Shown in pieces: positions 27,786 to 38,200 of a stretch of DNA of 64,000 nt. Within the stretch, counting starts at the first letter, position 1; every line of letters starts with the position of its first letter. The notes under the pieces were generated by a model. The model searched no databases. It was not told the DNA's origin and was given only the letters and a program-made list of their open reading frames with translations. Origin of the DNA: Bacteroidales bacterium UBA1797. Lineage in GTDB: Bacteria; Bacteroidota; Bacteroidia; Bacteroidales; VadinHA17. The DNA is taken from the NCBI GenBank assembly GCA_002319885.1, contig DCFT01000133.1, forward strand, positions 8,364 through 72,363, in the 5' to 3' direction. A program made the position numbers and the translations under genes.

Positions 27786-28301
27786 CTATCTTTCCAGAAT
27801 TGATAAAAGCTCGTAGGTAAGAGTGGCCTTTTCATTTGAAGAGGAGATGGGATTTTCTTTAATAAGAATTATTATCTCATTTCTCTTTTCTATGCTTATT
27901 CCATTTACTGCCCCTTCGATTACTGTAAGACATTCTATTGCAGTAATAAAGTCACCTTTAAGAAATATTTTTGTCAGATCGAGACAATACTCAGAATAGT
28001 TGAGTCCCGATTGCCAGCATGATGAAACTAGCATACTTATTGTATCAGACTTCCATGGTTTGCGGATTTCATTCATAACTTCATGACAGGCAGATTGATC
28101 CTTGAGGTCATTCAGAAATCCTGAAATTGTCTTTTTTATTAAGATATCATTGGTTTTATCAAAAAGAGCCACAAGTAAACCAATAATTCCCTCAACCGGT
28201 TTCTCCTGGCGAAGCAATTCTATTTCCTCAGTTATTTGTATATTATTATCTTTTTTAAATATTTCTGTAAGCTTTTTTACTTTTTCCTCTGATTTTATCA
28301 T
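27786..28301 (-). CDS. hypothetical protein, helical repeat type
   Basis: I do not recognise this 171-residue protein. It is soluble, predicted all-helical, with evenly spaced amphipathic helices such as EGIIGLLVALFD, ISGFLNDLKDQ and AIECLTVIEGAV that recall HEAT-like repeats. There is no signal peptide, cofactor motif or obvious catalytic residue. It is a single gene, convergent with the dihydroorotate dehydrogenase-like gene and divergent from the lipoprotein gene. A protein-binding scaffold is plausible but unsupported beyond fold appearance. Confidence 0.6.
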   Translation of the reverse strand: MIKSEEKVKKLTEIFKKDNNIQITEEIELLRQEKPVEGIIGLLVALFDKTNDILIKKTISGFLNDLKDQSACHEVMNEIRKPWKSDTISMLVSSCWQSGLNYSEYCLDLTKIFLKGDFITAIECLTVIEGAVNGISIEKRNEIIILIKENPISSSNEKATLTYELLSILER

Positions 28302-28420
28302 TTTTAGATTATTTTTAACAAAGTTAGAAATAGCATCAATTAGTTAAAGCTGTTTTTGAAAAATAAAAATAAAATACTAATTTAGTCGTGAAATAGGTTT
28401 GACAATTAAATATTTATATC

Positions 28421-29344
28421 ATGAATAGAAAATGTGGAATTTTTTCGAAAATTCTGATTGTTGTTTTAATAATTACAAGTCTGCTCGTAGGCTGTAAATC
28501 CGGAGGTACAAAACCACCCAAGGAAGAGGCAACAGTAAGTATACCTAAAGATAAAACAGCTATTGTAGAGGAGATTAAGCAGGCAGAAAAAATATTTAAT
28601 GCACTCCCTTCACCACTTGAATCAGCTATGCTTATTAAATCGGCTGATGCAAAATTTGATCAGTCGCTGCTCAACCCTATTGGTAATGCAAATAATTATG
28701 TGACAATCAAAAGCATGGCCCTTAACCTGGGAATTTATACCTGCGATTTAAGTTTTGCCAGTTTATATGAACAAACCCAACTGATTATTGATTATATGAA
28801 TGCTGCCAAGAAGATGGCTGACGGATTGGGGATACTTAAAGCAATTGAACAATCACAGATTGATAAACTCGAGGAAAATATAAATAACAGCGAAGTAATT
28901 ATGGAGATTGTAAGTGAGACTTTCATGAACTCTAATTCATATCTCGCAGATAATGGTCAACCGGCAATTGCAGCAATGGTGCTTGTCGGAGGTTGGTTCG
29001 AGGGTTTATATATATCTACTCAACTAGTTGATATGAAAGATTTTAATGGTAATAAACTGGTTGGAAGGATTATTGATCAGAAACTTTCAATAGACATACT
29101 CATCAATTTACTGGAGAGTAACAAAGGGAACCCTGCCGTGGATGACCTGTTAGTTCAGGTCAGAAAACTAAAAGTAGTTTTTGACAAAATTTCAATCACG
29201 ACTTCAAAAATCAGACCGGAGTATAACAAGACATCAAATACTACTATTCTCAAATCAGAAATTAAAACTGATATGACTCCTGAAGTATTTAAAGAACTTG
29301 CCACAACAGTTTCTGACATAAGAAAGACATTTGTAAATAACTAG
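28421..29344 (+). CDS. predicted lipoprotein, unknown function
   Basis: The first 25 residues form a lipoprotein signal with lipobox LVGC, so the mature protein should be anchored through its cysteine. The mature part (about 280 residues) is predicted mostly helical, with SPLESAMLIKSADAKFDQSL and a central ...AAMVLVGGWFEGLYISTQL stretch that I associate with a conserved Bacteroidota family lacking a known role. It starts a pair with a small secreted protein 4 nt downstream. The lipobox is seen; location in the inner or outer membrane cannot be told. Confidence 0.75.
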   Translation: MNRKCGIFSKILIVVLIITSLLVGCKSGGTKPPKEEATVSIPKDKTAIVEEIKQAEKIFNALPSPLESAMLIKSADAKFDQSLLNPIGNANNYVTIKSMALNLGIYTCDLSFASLYEQTQLIIDYMNAAKKMADGLGILKAIEQSQIDKLEENINNSEVIMEIVSETFMNSNSYLADNGQPAIAAMVLVGGWFEGLYISTQLVDMKDFNGNKLVGRIIDQKLSIDILINLLESNKGNPAVDDLLVQVRKLKVVFDKISITTSKIRPEYNKTSNTTILKSEIKTDMTPEVFKELATTVSDIRKTFVNN

Positions 29345-29348
29345 CCCC

Positions 29349-29792
29349 ATGAGAATACGTAGAATAATTCCGATACTGGCGTTGATTATAGCTGTAACAA
29401 CACTTAATGTTGATGCTCAGTGTAAAGCGTTCGCAAAAAAAGTTTGTATCCCTGAATTAGGAGCCTATACGCATGATGGGAACTATCATGCTGCCATATT
29501 GGTAGAAGGTGAAGAGGCCGAATTGTATAAAACATTTTATTCCGATATGGATTACAGAGTCGCAATTTGCGGAGAAGATAAACTTCCTGAAGTAGAATTC
29601 AGTGTACTCGATGCAAATAAAAATGTACTCTATTCCAATAAAGATGCAAATTATGCCAGGACATGGGACTTTAAGCTTCAATCGAGCCAGCAGCTTAAAA
29701 TTGTTGTTAAAGTAAACTCTTTAAATAAACCGAATGAGACACCGGCAAGCGGTTGCGTAGCAATTATGTTCGGTTTCAAAATCAAAAAATAA
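29349..29792 (+). CDS. small secreted protein, unknown function
   Basis: A 147-residue exported protein with a signal peptide ending near residue 23 (LNVDAQ). Two cysteines follow early (CKAFAKKVC), and the rest is a predicted beta-rich domain with VAICGEDKLPEVEFSVLD and a C-terminal SGCVAIMFGFKIKK. It is translationally close to the upstream lipoprotein, and the two probably act together. No enzymatic motif is visible. Confidence 0.7.
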   Translation: MRIRRIIPILALIIAVTTLNVDAQCKAFAKKVCIPELGAYTHDGNYHAAILVEGEEAELYKTFYSDMDYRVAICGEDKLPEVEFSVLDANKNVLYSNKDANYARTWDFKLQSSQQLKIVVKVNSLNKPNETPASGCVAIMFGFKIKK

Positions 29793-29842
29793 CCGGCAGG
29801 CACAAAATTTATTTTGCAGAGGCTTTCTCAAAAGAAGAAATC

Positions 29843-29962
29843 TATTAAACACAAAGGGCACAAAGTAAATTCACAAAGGACACAAAGTTCCGATAGCTAT
29901 CGGGATAAATATCACGTTTTTCCCTTTGCGAACTTCGTGCCTGCTTTGTGTACTTTGTGGTA
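29843..29962. repeat. inverted array of CACAAAG words around a CCGATAGCTATCGG palindrome
   Basis: The left arm has four CACAAAG words (about 29850-29888). A perfect 14-nt palindrome CCGATAGCTATCGG follows, and then a right arm of CTTTG/CTTTGTG words (about 29920-29960). It sits between the convergent small secreted protein and uvrA, and could act as a bidirectional transcription end. Confidence 0.85.
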
Positions 29963-29993
29963 AAAAATATTTTTTGAGTCAATTCTGTATGTT

Positions 29994-32786
29994 TTAATTG
30001 TGTTTAGCCAGTTTCGGAGCCAGATATCTGCCAGTATACGATTCCTTGCATTTGGAAAGCTCCTCAGGCCTTCCCTCAAAAACTAACCATCCGCCATTTT
30101 CTCCTCCTTCCGGACCAAGGTCAATGACCCAATCAGAACTCTTGATTACTTCCTGATTGTGTTCAATAAGTATAGCAGAGTGTCCGTGATCAACCAGAGC
30201 ATTTATTGATTTAAGAAGTTTGTTGATATCATGAAAATGTAAACCTGTTGTTGGCTCATCAAAAATGAATAATATATGACCATTGCCTCGTTCCTGGCTT
30301 AAAAAATATGCCAGTTTGACTCTCTGGCTCTCACCGCCTGAAAGAGTACTCGACGATTGACCCATCTTTATGTAGCCCAATCCAACATCCGAAAGAGGCT
30401 TAAGCTTTTCAATGATTCTCTTTTCATTTTTCCCCGGATGTGCTTCGAAAAATTCCAGTGCCTCATCTATTGTCATCTCCAGCATATCATAAATATTCTT
30501 TCCGTGATATTTCACCTCAAGAATCTCTTTTTTGAACCTCATGCCTTTGCAGCTTTCACATGTAAGCTCAACATCAGCCATAAACTGCATCTCAACCCTT
30601 ATTATACCTTCACCCTGGCATTCTTCACATCTTCCGCCTTCTATATTAAATGAGAAATGCGATGCCTTATAATTATTCTGAACCGAAGCCTGTAACTCAG
30701 AATAAAGTTTGCGGATCTCATCATAAGCTTTAAGATAGGTAACCGGATTTGACCTGCTGGATCGTCCTATAGGATTCTGATCGACAAGCTCAACCGCGGT
30801 GAGCCCTGAGATATCACCCGAAATATCCTGGTACTGACCTGGCTTTAAGTGGGTTGCATTAATCCTGTCAGATAATACCTTATATAGTATATCTGATACC
30901 AGACTGGATTTTCCCGATCCGCTTACTCCGGTAACTACAGTAATAATGTGAAGTGGGAACTTAATATCAATTCCTTTCAGATTATTTTCCCTGGCCCCTT
31001 TTATTTCTATAAAGCTGTTCCACTTTCTCCTTGTCAACGGAACAGGGACGACCAGTCTTCCACTCAGATAACTGGCAGTGAGAGATTTATTTGAGGTTGA
31101 AATATCGAGTCCCCCCTGGTAAACCACTTCGCCACCGAGCCGTCCTGCCTCCGGACCCATATCAATTATTTCATCAGCGGCTCTTATTATCTCTTCTTCA
31201 TGTTCCACAACCAGCACCGAATTACCAAGGTCGCGTAACTCTTTTAATACTTTGATCAGCAGATTAGTGTCACGGGGATGAAGACCAATGCTTGGCTCAT
31301 CGAGAATATACATCGAACCTACAAGATTACTTCCCAGCGAGGTTGCTAAGTTTATTCTCTGCGATTCACCTCCGGAAAGCGATGAGGATAACCTGTCGAG
31401 GGTAAGATAGGGAAGACCAACATCAATCAGGAACTTAACACGAACAGTAATCTCTTTTATAAGACGTTCAGCAATTTTGGCATCTGATTGGCTAAGTTCT
31501 ATTGCAGCCAAAACATCGTATAACTTTCCAACAGGAATCGAAACCAATTCCTGTATTGTTTTTCCTCCAACCTTAACATATCCGGCCTCCTTACGTAATC
31601 TCGATCCTTTGCACTCAGGACAAATTGTTTTTCCACGGTAACGGCTTAGCAATACCCGGTATTGAATCTTAAATTTTTTCTCTTCAAGATGTTCAAAGAA
31701 CTTATTAAGTCCATAGAAATATTTATTTCCTTTCCAGAGAAGCTGCATCTGTTCATCTGAAAGCTGATATACCGGTTTATGTATCGGGAAATCAAATAAT
31801 GCAGCATTTGCAATCAGTCGCTCTTTCCACTTTTTCATTGTTTCACCTTTCCAGCAAACAATTGCATCCTCATATACAGAAAGGTTCCGGTTAGGTATTA
31901 CCAGGTTCTCGTCAATTCCGATTATCTTACTGTACCCCTCACAGACAGGGCAAGCACCAAGCGGATTATTAAAACTGAACAAATATTCTGATGGCTCTTC
32001 AAAAAGTATCCCATCCTCTTCAAATTTATTTGAGAAATTTTCCGTTATAACACCATTATCTCCTGTTATGACCACCTGGCAATATCCTTTGCCTGTCTGA
32101 AATGCGGTTTGCGCCGAGTCTGCAGCACGGCTGAAACTATCGGCAGAATGATTTATTACAAGCCTGTCTATCACTATATTTATCCGCTGTCCGGGTTTGT
32201 AGGCTGCGAAGGATTTCAGATCATCAATTTTAATAAGTTCCCCGTCTGCCTCGATCCGGTTAAAGCCCTGTTTCTGAAGGAATGAGAAATATTCTGAAAC
32301 TTTAATATTTTCTGGTATTTCACCCGATGAGGTTATAATTACTTTTGTTCCTTCAGCAAGAGATGAGAGAAAATCAACTATATCATCTACACTATGTTTC
32401 TTAACCTCTTTTCCTGAAACAGGTGAATAGGTTCTTCCTATCCGTCCAAAAAGAAGTCTCATGTAATCATATATTTCGGTTGATGTTCCGACTGTTGAGC
32501 GTGGATTTCTCGAATTTACTTTCTGTTCGATGGCTATGGCGGGAGGGATGCCATTTATAAAATCAACCTCGGGCTTATTCATCCGGCCAAGGAACTGGCG
32601 GGCATATGAGGATAAGCTCTCAACATATCTTCTCTGTCCTTCGGCATATATTGTGTCAAAGGCAAGTGAAGATTTCCCTGAGCCTGATACTCCGGTTATT
32701 ACAACAAGTTTGTTCCTGGGAATTTTAAGAGAGATATTTTTCAGATTATGTACCCTTGCCCCCTTGATTTCTATAAAACCCTCCAT
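29994..32786 (-). CDS. uvrA: excinuclease ABC subunit A
   Basis: The damage-recognition ATPase of nucleotide excision repair. Two ABC modules are seen: Walker A GVSGSGKSSLAFDT near the N-terminus and GVSGSGKSSLVSDI near residue 625, with signatures LSGGESQRI and LSGGESQRV. The C-terminal zinc module CEECQGEG...CESC is intact. The first zinc module keeps only its second pair (CPVC); the first pair is replaced by an acidic loop (FEEDGILFEEP). The 930-residue length is normal. It runs divergently from the ECF sigma factor gene. Confidence 0.95.
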   Translation of the reverse strand: MEGFIEIKGARVHNLKNISLKIPRNKLVVITGVSGSGKSSLAFDTIYAEGQRRYVESLSSYARQFLGRMNKPEVDFINGIPPAIAIEQKVNSRNPRSTVGTSTEIYDYMRLLFGRIGRTYSPVSGKEVKKHSVDDIVDFLSSLAEGTKVIITSSGEIPENIKVSEYFSFLQKQGFNRIEADGELIKIDDLKSFAAYKPGQRINIVIDRLVINHSADSFSRAADSAQTAFQTGKGYCQVVITGDNGVITENFSNKFEEDGILFEEPSEYLFSFNNPLGACPVCEGYSKIIGIDENLVIPNRNLSVYEDAIVCWKGETMKKWKERLIANAALFDFPIHKPVYQLSDEQMQLLWKGNKYFYGLNKFFEHLEEKKFKIQYRVLLSRYRGKTICPECKGSRLRKEAGYVKVGGKTIQELVSIPVGKLYDVLAAIELSQSDAKIAERLIKEITVRVKFLIDVGLPYLTLDRLSSSLSGGESQRINLATSLGSNLVGSMYILDEPSIGLHPRDTNLLIKVLKELRDLGNSVLVVEHEEEIIRAADEIIDMGPEAGRLGGEVVYQGGLDISTSNKSLTASYLSGRLVVPVPLTRRKWNSFIEIKGARENNLKGIDIKFPLHIITVVTGVSGSGKSSLVSDILYKVLSDRINATHLKPGQYQDISGDISGLTAVELVDQNPIGRSSRSNPVTYLKAYDEIRKLYSELQASVQNNYKASHFSFNIEGGRCEECQGEGIIRVEMQFMADVELTCESCKGMRFKKEILEVKYHGKNIYDMLEMTIDEALEFFEAHPGKNEKRIIEKLKPLSDVGLGYIKMGQSSSTLSGGESQRVKLAYFLSQERGNGHILFIFDEPTTGLHFHDINKLLKSINALVDHGHSAILIEHNQEVIKSSDWVIDLGPEGGENGGWLVFEGRPEELSKCKESYTGRYLAPKLAKHN

Positions 32787-32827
32787 ATCTGATCCTGTAA
32801 AAAATGTGTTAAATTTCTGTTAAAGAT

Positions 32828-32835
32828 CAAAAGTA
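32828..32835 (-). promoter_or_regulatory. putative -7 box of uvrA
   Basis: Reads TACTTTTG on the minus strand, 41 nt upstream of the uvrA ATG, in the divergent uvrA-sigma gap. Confidence 0.4.
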
Positions 32836-32941
32836 ATACTTTCAAATCAAAAAAAATGCTTTCTTTGTATATCGATTAGTTTTAACTTAAATCTGGCTGC
32901 CTATAGAATATCTCTACTCTAGTTAATTTAAAGAGAGAGTT

Positions 32942-33529
32942 ATGAATAAAATGATTTCCGATTATGACCTGATTCTGAGGTTCATAAAAGGTGAGGAGTC
33001 GTGTTTTGAAAAGCTAATCCACCGCCATAAGAACAAAGTTTTCGCTTATATAAGTCTGTATATACGCGATCAGGCCCTTGCCGAAGATATCTTTCAGGAT
33101 ACTTTCCTAAAAGTAATTCAATCTGTTAAATCAGGTAAATATGCCGATAACGGAAAATTTATTTCGTGGGTTATGAGAATTGCCCATAATCTTATAATTG
33201 ATCATTTCCGCAGAATAAAACAGATGAATACTATTTCGAATGATAATTATGAATCAGATCTGTTTAATTCAAAGTCGTTTGCCGAAGACAATGTAGAAGA
33301 CAATATGATTAAACGACAGATTCAGAAAGATATAAGGAGTATGATAAGCCATCTGCCCGACGACCAGAGGGAAGTAGTTATCCTCAGACATTACGCGGGC
33401 CTGAGCTTTAAGGAAATCGCTGATATAACCGATGTTAGCATTAATACCGCTCTTGGACGGATGAGATATGCTCTTATAAACATGAGAAGATTAATGGTTG
33501 AAAATAAAATCAGCCTTACGATGAACTGA
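32942..33529 (+). CDS. ECF-type RNA polymerase sigma factor
   Basis: A 195-residue sigma-70-family factor with only regions 2 and 4. Region 2 includes YISLYIRDQALAEDIFQDTFLKV and the -10 recognition helix segment ISWVMRIAHNLIIDHFR. Region 4 has DDQREVVILRHYAGLSFKEIADITDVS, a clear helix-turn-helix. No anti-sigma membrane protein follows; instead there is a 65-residue soluble ORF and then a terminator. The target promoters are unknown. Confidence 0.9.
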   Translation: MNKMISDYDLILRFIKGEESCFEKLIHRHKNKVFAYISLYIRDQALAEDIFQDTFLKVIQSVKSGKYADNGKFISWVMRIAHNLIIDHFRRIKQMNTISNDNYESDLFNSKSFAEDNVEDNMIKRQIQKDIRSMISHLPDDQREVVILRHYAGLSFKEIADITDVSINTALGRMRYALINMRRLMVENKISLTMN

Positions 33530-33615
33530 AAATGAATTGTTTCACAGTTTAAATATTTTAACAATTAATTATGCAATAATAAATACCTGGGGGCGTTTTT
33601 AAATAAATTGAAAAC

Positions 33616-33813
33616 ATGAAGCCTATGGTATTAATTTCTACTCCTTTTATCACATTCCGGGATATCAAAGTTAAAAACATAGATCTTTTTGAAGATGCGT
33701 TGGGTTTAAACAGTGAATTCTATGATGTGATTGGCCTTCTCCGGCAGGTAAATGCTGTACCGGAAAAAAGTTTAACAACTGACCTGATTAAAAAAATCAG
33801 GAAAAAAGTTTAA
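33616..33813 (+). CDS. small hypothetical protein downstream of the sigma factor
   Basis: A 65-residue soluble protein that I do not recognise. It has no membrane span or cysteines, and ends in a basic tail (IKKIRKKV). It starts 86 nt after the sigma gene, on the same strand, and is followed immediately by a strong hairpin, which argues for a real gene closing a two-gene unit. A role controlling the sigma factor is possible from position alone. Confidence 0.6.
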   Translation: MKPMVLISTPFITFRDIKVKNIDLFEDALGLNSEFYDVIGLLRQVNAVPEKSLTTDLIKKIRKKV

Positions 33814-33816
33814 AAG

Positions 33817-33851
33817 TTAGAAAAGCACAGAAAAATTCTGTGCTTTTCTAA
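33817..33851. terminator. bidirectional rho-independent terminator
   Basis: A perfect 16-bp stem TTAGAAAAGCACAGAA / TTCTGTGCTTTTCTAA with an AAA loop, followed by TTTT. It lies between the convergent 65-residue ORF and rsmE and serves both strands. Confidence 0.88.
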
Positions 33852-33854
33852 TTT

Positions 33855-34559
33855 TCACTGGTTCATAAAGTAAATGGAATGGCAGGCGGCAACTCCTGCC
33901 GTTTCTGTTCTAAGACGACTTGAACCAAGATGTACCGGAAGAAAACCATGTCGTACTGCCGATTCAATCTCTTCGATACTGAAGTCACCTTCAGGACCTA
34001 TCATAATTATAGAATCTGCATTTCTTGAATATACCCCGGCGATTTTATTCCTTTCTGTAGAATCATTGCAATGTGCTATCATCCGGATTCCTTCTAGATT
34101 TTTAATGATAAAATCTTTAAAATGGCATGGTTCATTTAATATAGTTTTTGTCGCTTTGAGGGATTGTTTCATCGCAGAGATGATAAGATTATTTATTCTT
34201 TCACTCTTTATTCCGGGTTTTTCAGTGTTTTTGCATATAAGAGGGGTAATTTCATCTATTCCAACTTCAACACTCTTTTCTACAAACCATTCAAATCGTT
34301 CAGGATTTTTTAAAGGTGAGATAGCGATATGAAGCCGGTAATTTCTCTTTTCGAAATCTATTGTTTTTCCGGTGATCTCTATCTGACACATATTTTGATC
34401 AGGGTCGCTGATGATACCTTCATATAGGTTTCCTTTACCGTCGATCAGCCTTACATCATCACCTCTTGTCATTCTTAATACCCTGACAATATGCCTGGAT
34501 TCATTTTTGTCAAGTATGTAAGTATTCCCATTTATATCGGGAGCATAAAATATCTGCAT
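33855..34559 (-). CDS. rsmE: 16S rRNA (uracil-1498 N3)-methyltransferase
   Basis: A SPOUT-class methyltransferase modifying U1498 of 16S rRNA. A small N-terminal PUA-like domain (about 1-70) is followed by the knotted domain, with PLKNPERFEWFVEKSVEVGI, the SAM-binding knot IIMIGPEGDFSIEEIE, and the C-terminal HLGSSRLRTETA. The 234-residue length is normal. It is a single gene, with its 3' end at a shared terminator. Confidence 0.94.
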   Translation of the reverse strand: MQIFYAPDINGNTYILDKNESRHIVRVLRMTRGDDVRLIDGKGNLYEGIISDPDQNMCQIEITGKTIDFEKRNYRLHIAISPLKNPERFEWFVEKSVEVGIDEITPLICKNTEKPGIKSERINNLIISAMKQSLKATKTILNEPCHFKDFIIKNLEGIRMIAHCNDSTERNKIAGVYSRNADSIIMIGPEGDFSIEEIESAVRHGFLPVHLGSSRLRTETAGVAACHSIYFMNQ

Positions 34560-34589
34560 TATTTTTTTGTATAAAAATAGATAAATTGG

Positions 34590-34668
34590 TTTAACCTTTG
34601 TGTGCCTTTGTGAAAACCTTTGTGTTCCTTCGTGGTTAATTTTTTGTCAAAAGTGAACACAAAGTACA
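34590..34668. repeat. CTTTGTG-word inverted repeat
   Basis: The left arm has three to four CCTTTGTG words (34596-34635). The right arm has a single AACACAAAG (34656-34664), so the element is shortened. It shares its word with the elements at 14.7 and 29.9 kb. It lies in the divergent gap between rsmE and the phosphoesterase gene. Confidence 0.7.
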
Positions 34669-34705
34669 ATACAAGTCCCTAAAAGGACTAAGAATGCTTT
34701 CAGAT

Positions 34706-35212
34706 ATGAAAATCGGACTTCTTTCAGATACCCATGGCTGGATTCACCCGAGGCTTTTTGATCACTTTGCAGATTGTGATGAAATATGGCATGCTGGTGA
34801 TATCGGAAATATTGAAACAGCTGATAAACTGGCTTCATTCAAACCATTCAGGGCGGTTTATGGAAATATTGATAACAGCATTATCAGATCAGTCTATAAT
34901 GAAAATCTGATTTTCACTGCTGAAGAAATAAGAGTCTGGATTACCCATATCGGTGGAACACCGGGACATTACGACCGTAAAATTCTGCCTTATATAAATA
35001 AAAATTCACCAGATCTTTTCATCTGCGGACATTCGCATATAGCTAAAGTAATGTTTGATAAAAAAAACGGTTTCTTGTACATGAATCCGGGAGCTGCAGG
35101 CTATAACGGTTTTCACATATTCATGACGGCAATCAGGTTTCAGATTGACGGTAAAAGCATCCACGATCTTGAAGTGATTGAACTTGGAGAAAGAGGCAAA
35201 ATTACTTTATAA
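34706..35212 (+). CDS. YfcE/MJ0936-type metallophosphoesterase
   Basis: A small calcineurin-like phosphoesterase of 168 residues. Metal ligands are visible in LLSDTHGW, HAGDIG, YGNIDN and the paired histidines ICGHSH, followed by the FLYMNPGAAG turn typical of the family. I use the second in-frame ATG (MKIGLLSDTHG) because homologues start there. The 3' end overlaps the convergent 1504-residue gene by 11 nt. The natural substrate of this subgroup is unsettled; phosphodiesters such as cyclic nucleotides have been reported for relatives. Confidence 0.9.
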   Translation: MKIGLLSDTHGWIHPRLFDHFADCDEIWHAGDIGNIETADKLASFKPFRAVYGNIDNSIIRSVYNENLIFTAEEIRVWITHIGGTPGHYDRKILPYINKNSPDLFICGHSHIAKVMFDKKNGFLYMNPGAAGYNGFHIFMTAIRFQIDGKSIHDLEVIELGERGKITL

Positions 35213-38200
35213 GACCGTTCAGATCATCTGAATTATCTTCAGCTTTATTCTCTTTCATCCTTTGAAGAAACTTATTGAGTCTGTTCTCAACTGCAATCAT
35301 ATAGGTATATGGCATCTTCACCGATGATTGAGGGTCTTTTCTGTCGCTTAGTTTTGTTTTGACAATAATTGTATTGTAATTATTGTTGCCCGATTGTGTC
35401 ATCATCACTCCCTTGAAATATGAGAAGTAGTACCATGTAGATTCGTCTGCTTTGAGATAGATATCGAATACATCACCCGATCGCCTTCGCTGAATATCAA
35501 TATATCCATCCACATAAACATTTATTGGCTGTGATCCAATGAAACCGATACCGATTTTTCCTGTTGACCGGAAAGAGGAGGTAGATTCATTCCAGTAAAA
35601 ATGAACATCATTTAGAAGAAGTTCATAGCTAAATTCTTTCGGAAGGTTCTTTGGTGTACCAAAAAGATCCATGTCACTTTTCACCTGAGTTGCGATATTA
35701 ACTCCAAGGAGATCCTTCATGCCCTTGTTGTTCAGATCTGTATTAAGGTTAACAGGTTTAAGTGATGGCATCATTCTTATCTCATCAGCCATAACCTTAA
35801 GAGCTTCCGATGAAAAATGAAAATCAAGTCCGAGTATTGCCTCAATGTTTACTTTCCCGGAATCTATATCCTGAATTACTTTACCAGCACTTGTTAACTT
35901 AACCAGGTCAAGATCTGCTCCTAAATTTATATTTCCCTCGCTCGATAATATGCAATAATTCTTATCCAGGGCAACCATATTCCCGGGTAGGGTATTGTCA
36001 ATGATCTTTTCGCGGGAGGCTATAACATACCTTCCTTTTGCTTTATCAAAGTAAAGCCAGCCACCTGAATTTACCATGGCAACGTCACTCCATGATTTTT
36101 GAGCTGAGAGGAAAGCCGGATAGATATGAATTGAATCAGTATTGATGAAAGAGCCTGAAAAAACAAGATTATCATTTATATCTCTGGGTTTATCACCAAC
36201 AGGGATCATAACATTTTTTGGATCAATCTCCGATTTAAATTTAATATTGTAACTTTCAAGCGTCTTGCAATTATGTATAATCCCTGCAGCTCCTGTAAAT
36301 GTAAGATTATCTGCTCTTGCAGAAAGAGCAACATCGCCGGTAAAAGAAAATGCAGGGCTAATCAGAAATTTTTGAGAAGCAGCTATATAGCCTTTTGCGT
36401 AGGTTGTTGCAGTATCGACCTCTAACTCAGGAAAATTAATTTGCTGAACAGACTTATTTTCGTCTACATAATCGTAAATAGCGCTTCCGGTATATTGTTT
36501 TGTTGATTCAATATCAATCTTCGCTGAATGCAATATATGTTTGTGATTTAAAGCAATGATGGCATTATTCATCTGCTGAATCTTTGCTCTCCTGTTGATA
36601 ACTATCTTTCCGTTCTCAGGTTGGATAAGCGCATCTGCAACATGGATATAATTAATGTTTTCCGCTTCAATATACTCCTGATCGAGGTGATAGCTTCCCT
36701 TCCATGATGAAAATGCAACAGTATCGTGAAGATTGTTTGTAGCAAAAAAAGTTGGTCTGTCAAGTCTTGAGAAGTCGAGGCTAAGTAATTTATCTGTTGT
36801 AAGAAGAGGCGTGTTCGATTTACCTTTTTGTTCCATACTGAGAACACGATTTTCCATATTGTAAGTAAAATCGGTCATTGTACAGTTATATTGAATCTCA
36901 GGGAATTTTACAAGTGAGGAATCGGTATTCAATTTGAAACGGGCTTGTCTGAGGTCAAAATTGATTTCGGTATTTGCATCTTCAGCAATAAATGAGTAGC
37001 CGTTTGTAGACAATGACTTAAGCGTATAGTCGGCGGTATCGGCTTTAATCGCATTGGAAGAAAAACTGAAAAGATTAGAAGTGATCCTTGAATCTGTTAA
37101 ATTAACTATTCCTTTCCCGTTTAGTATTCCGGGTTTAAGACTTAAACTGCCGTCGAGAGTCGTTCCGTTTTCGAACATGTTAAAAGTTTTGCCGGTTGCA
37201 TTAATCGCGTTCCATTCATCTTTTTGAGTTAACCATTTAATGGCAACGTCCTGACTGTTCAGAACAGGATATTTGCCCGTTGAATCTTTTTGCGTAACGA
37301 ATGTTGATGCATGAGTGAGCATTGAATCGGGGTAAAATTTGAATTCATCGGATACCGTTGTTGACGTCAGATGTTTCAATGTGCCACTGCCCACCAGTCC
37401 GTTATTGCTCATGCTCAGAGCATTGTATAATATGCCCTTGTTGCCGTACAATTCAATTCCTTCCTGGGGGATTGTCATATTGAATCCCAGAGAATTATTT
37501 TCCTGAATTACAAGATATTGTCGTACTGGCTTGATAATATTTCCTCCGAAGAATTCTCCCGAAAGATTCATATCCTGATTTGTATAATGATCTATATTTT
37601 CATATGTAAAAGGATCTATCTTGAAATAGAAGTCCTTTTGTTTGTAAACACCTTCAATACCAGGAATCTTATCATAGAAAATATAGGAGTAAGTTGTAGC
37701 ATTTATTATCGGATACTGTTTCAGACTTTTTAACCCCGATTTATCATTTGGATCATCAATATAGAGTTCAGCAGTGCCAAGCTGTATCAGATTGTCTACA
37801 TCTCTGATAATGGGGTTTCCCAAATTATCTTTCTTTTCAGTCTCTACTGATATTTTAATAGAATCGATTTTTTGAAGCCTGATCTTAAATGTATCATAGC
37901 TGAAGGCAAACTTATGACCGAAAACTGTAAAGAGGCCAGCTTCTACTACTCCGTCAAAAGCGATATCCCTGTTCTTCTTGATTATCAATTGCCTGTTATA
38001 TGGATAAATTGCTATTTTCTGTGAATCACTCAGCAGGACACCTGTTACACCATTTACAGTCAGTCCGAATTTTTTCATATCAAGAATGGCATTATCCGTA
38101 GGGGCTTTTGTTTCGCTGATTATACTAATGATATCATAGTCTTTTCTTTTAGCATATGAATCGAGGAAATCTCTGGTTTTTTTCTTTATTGTAATCTCAT

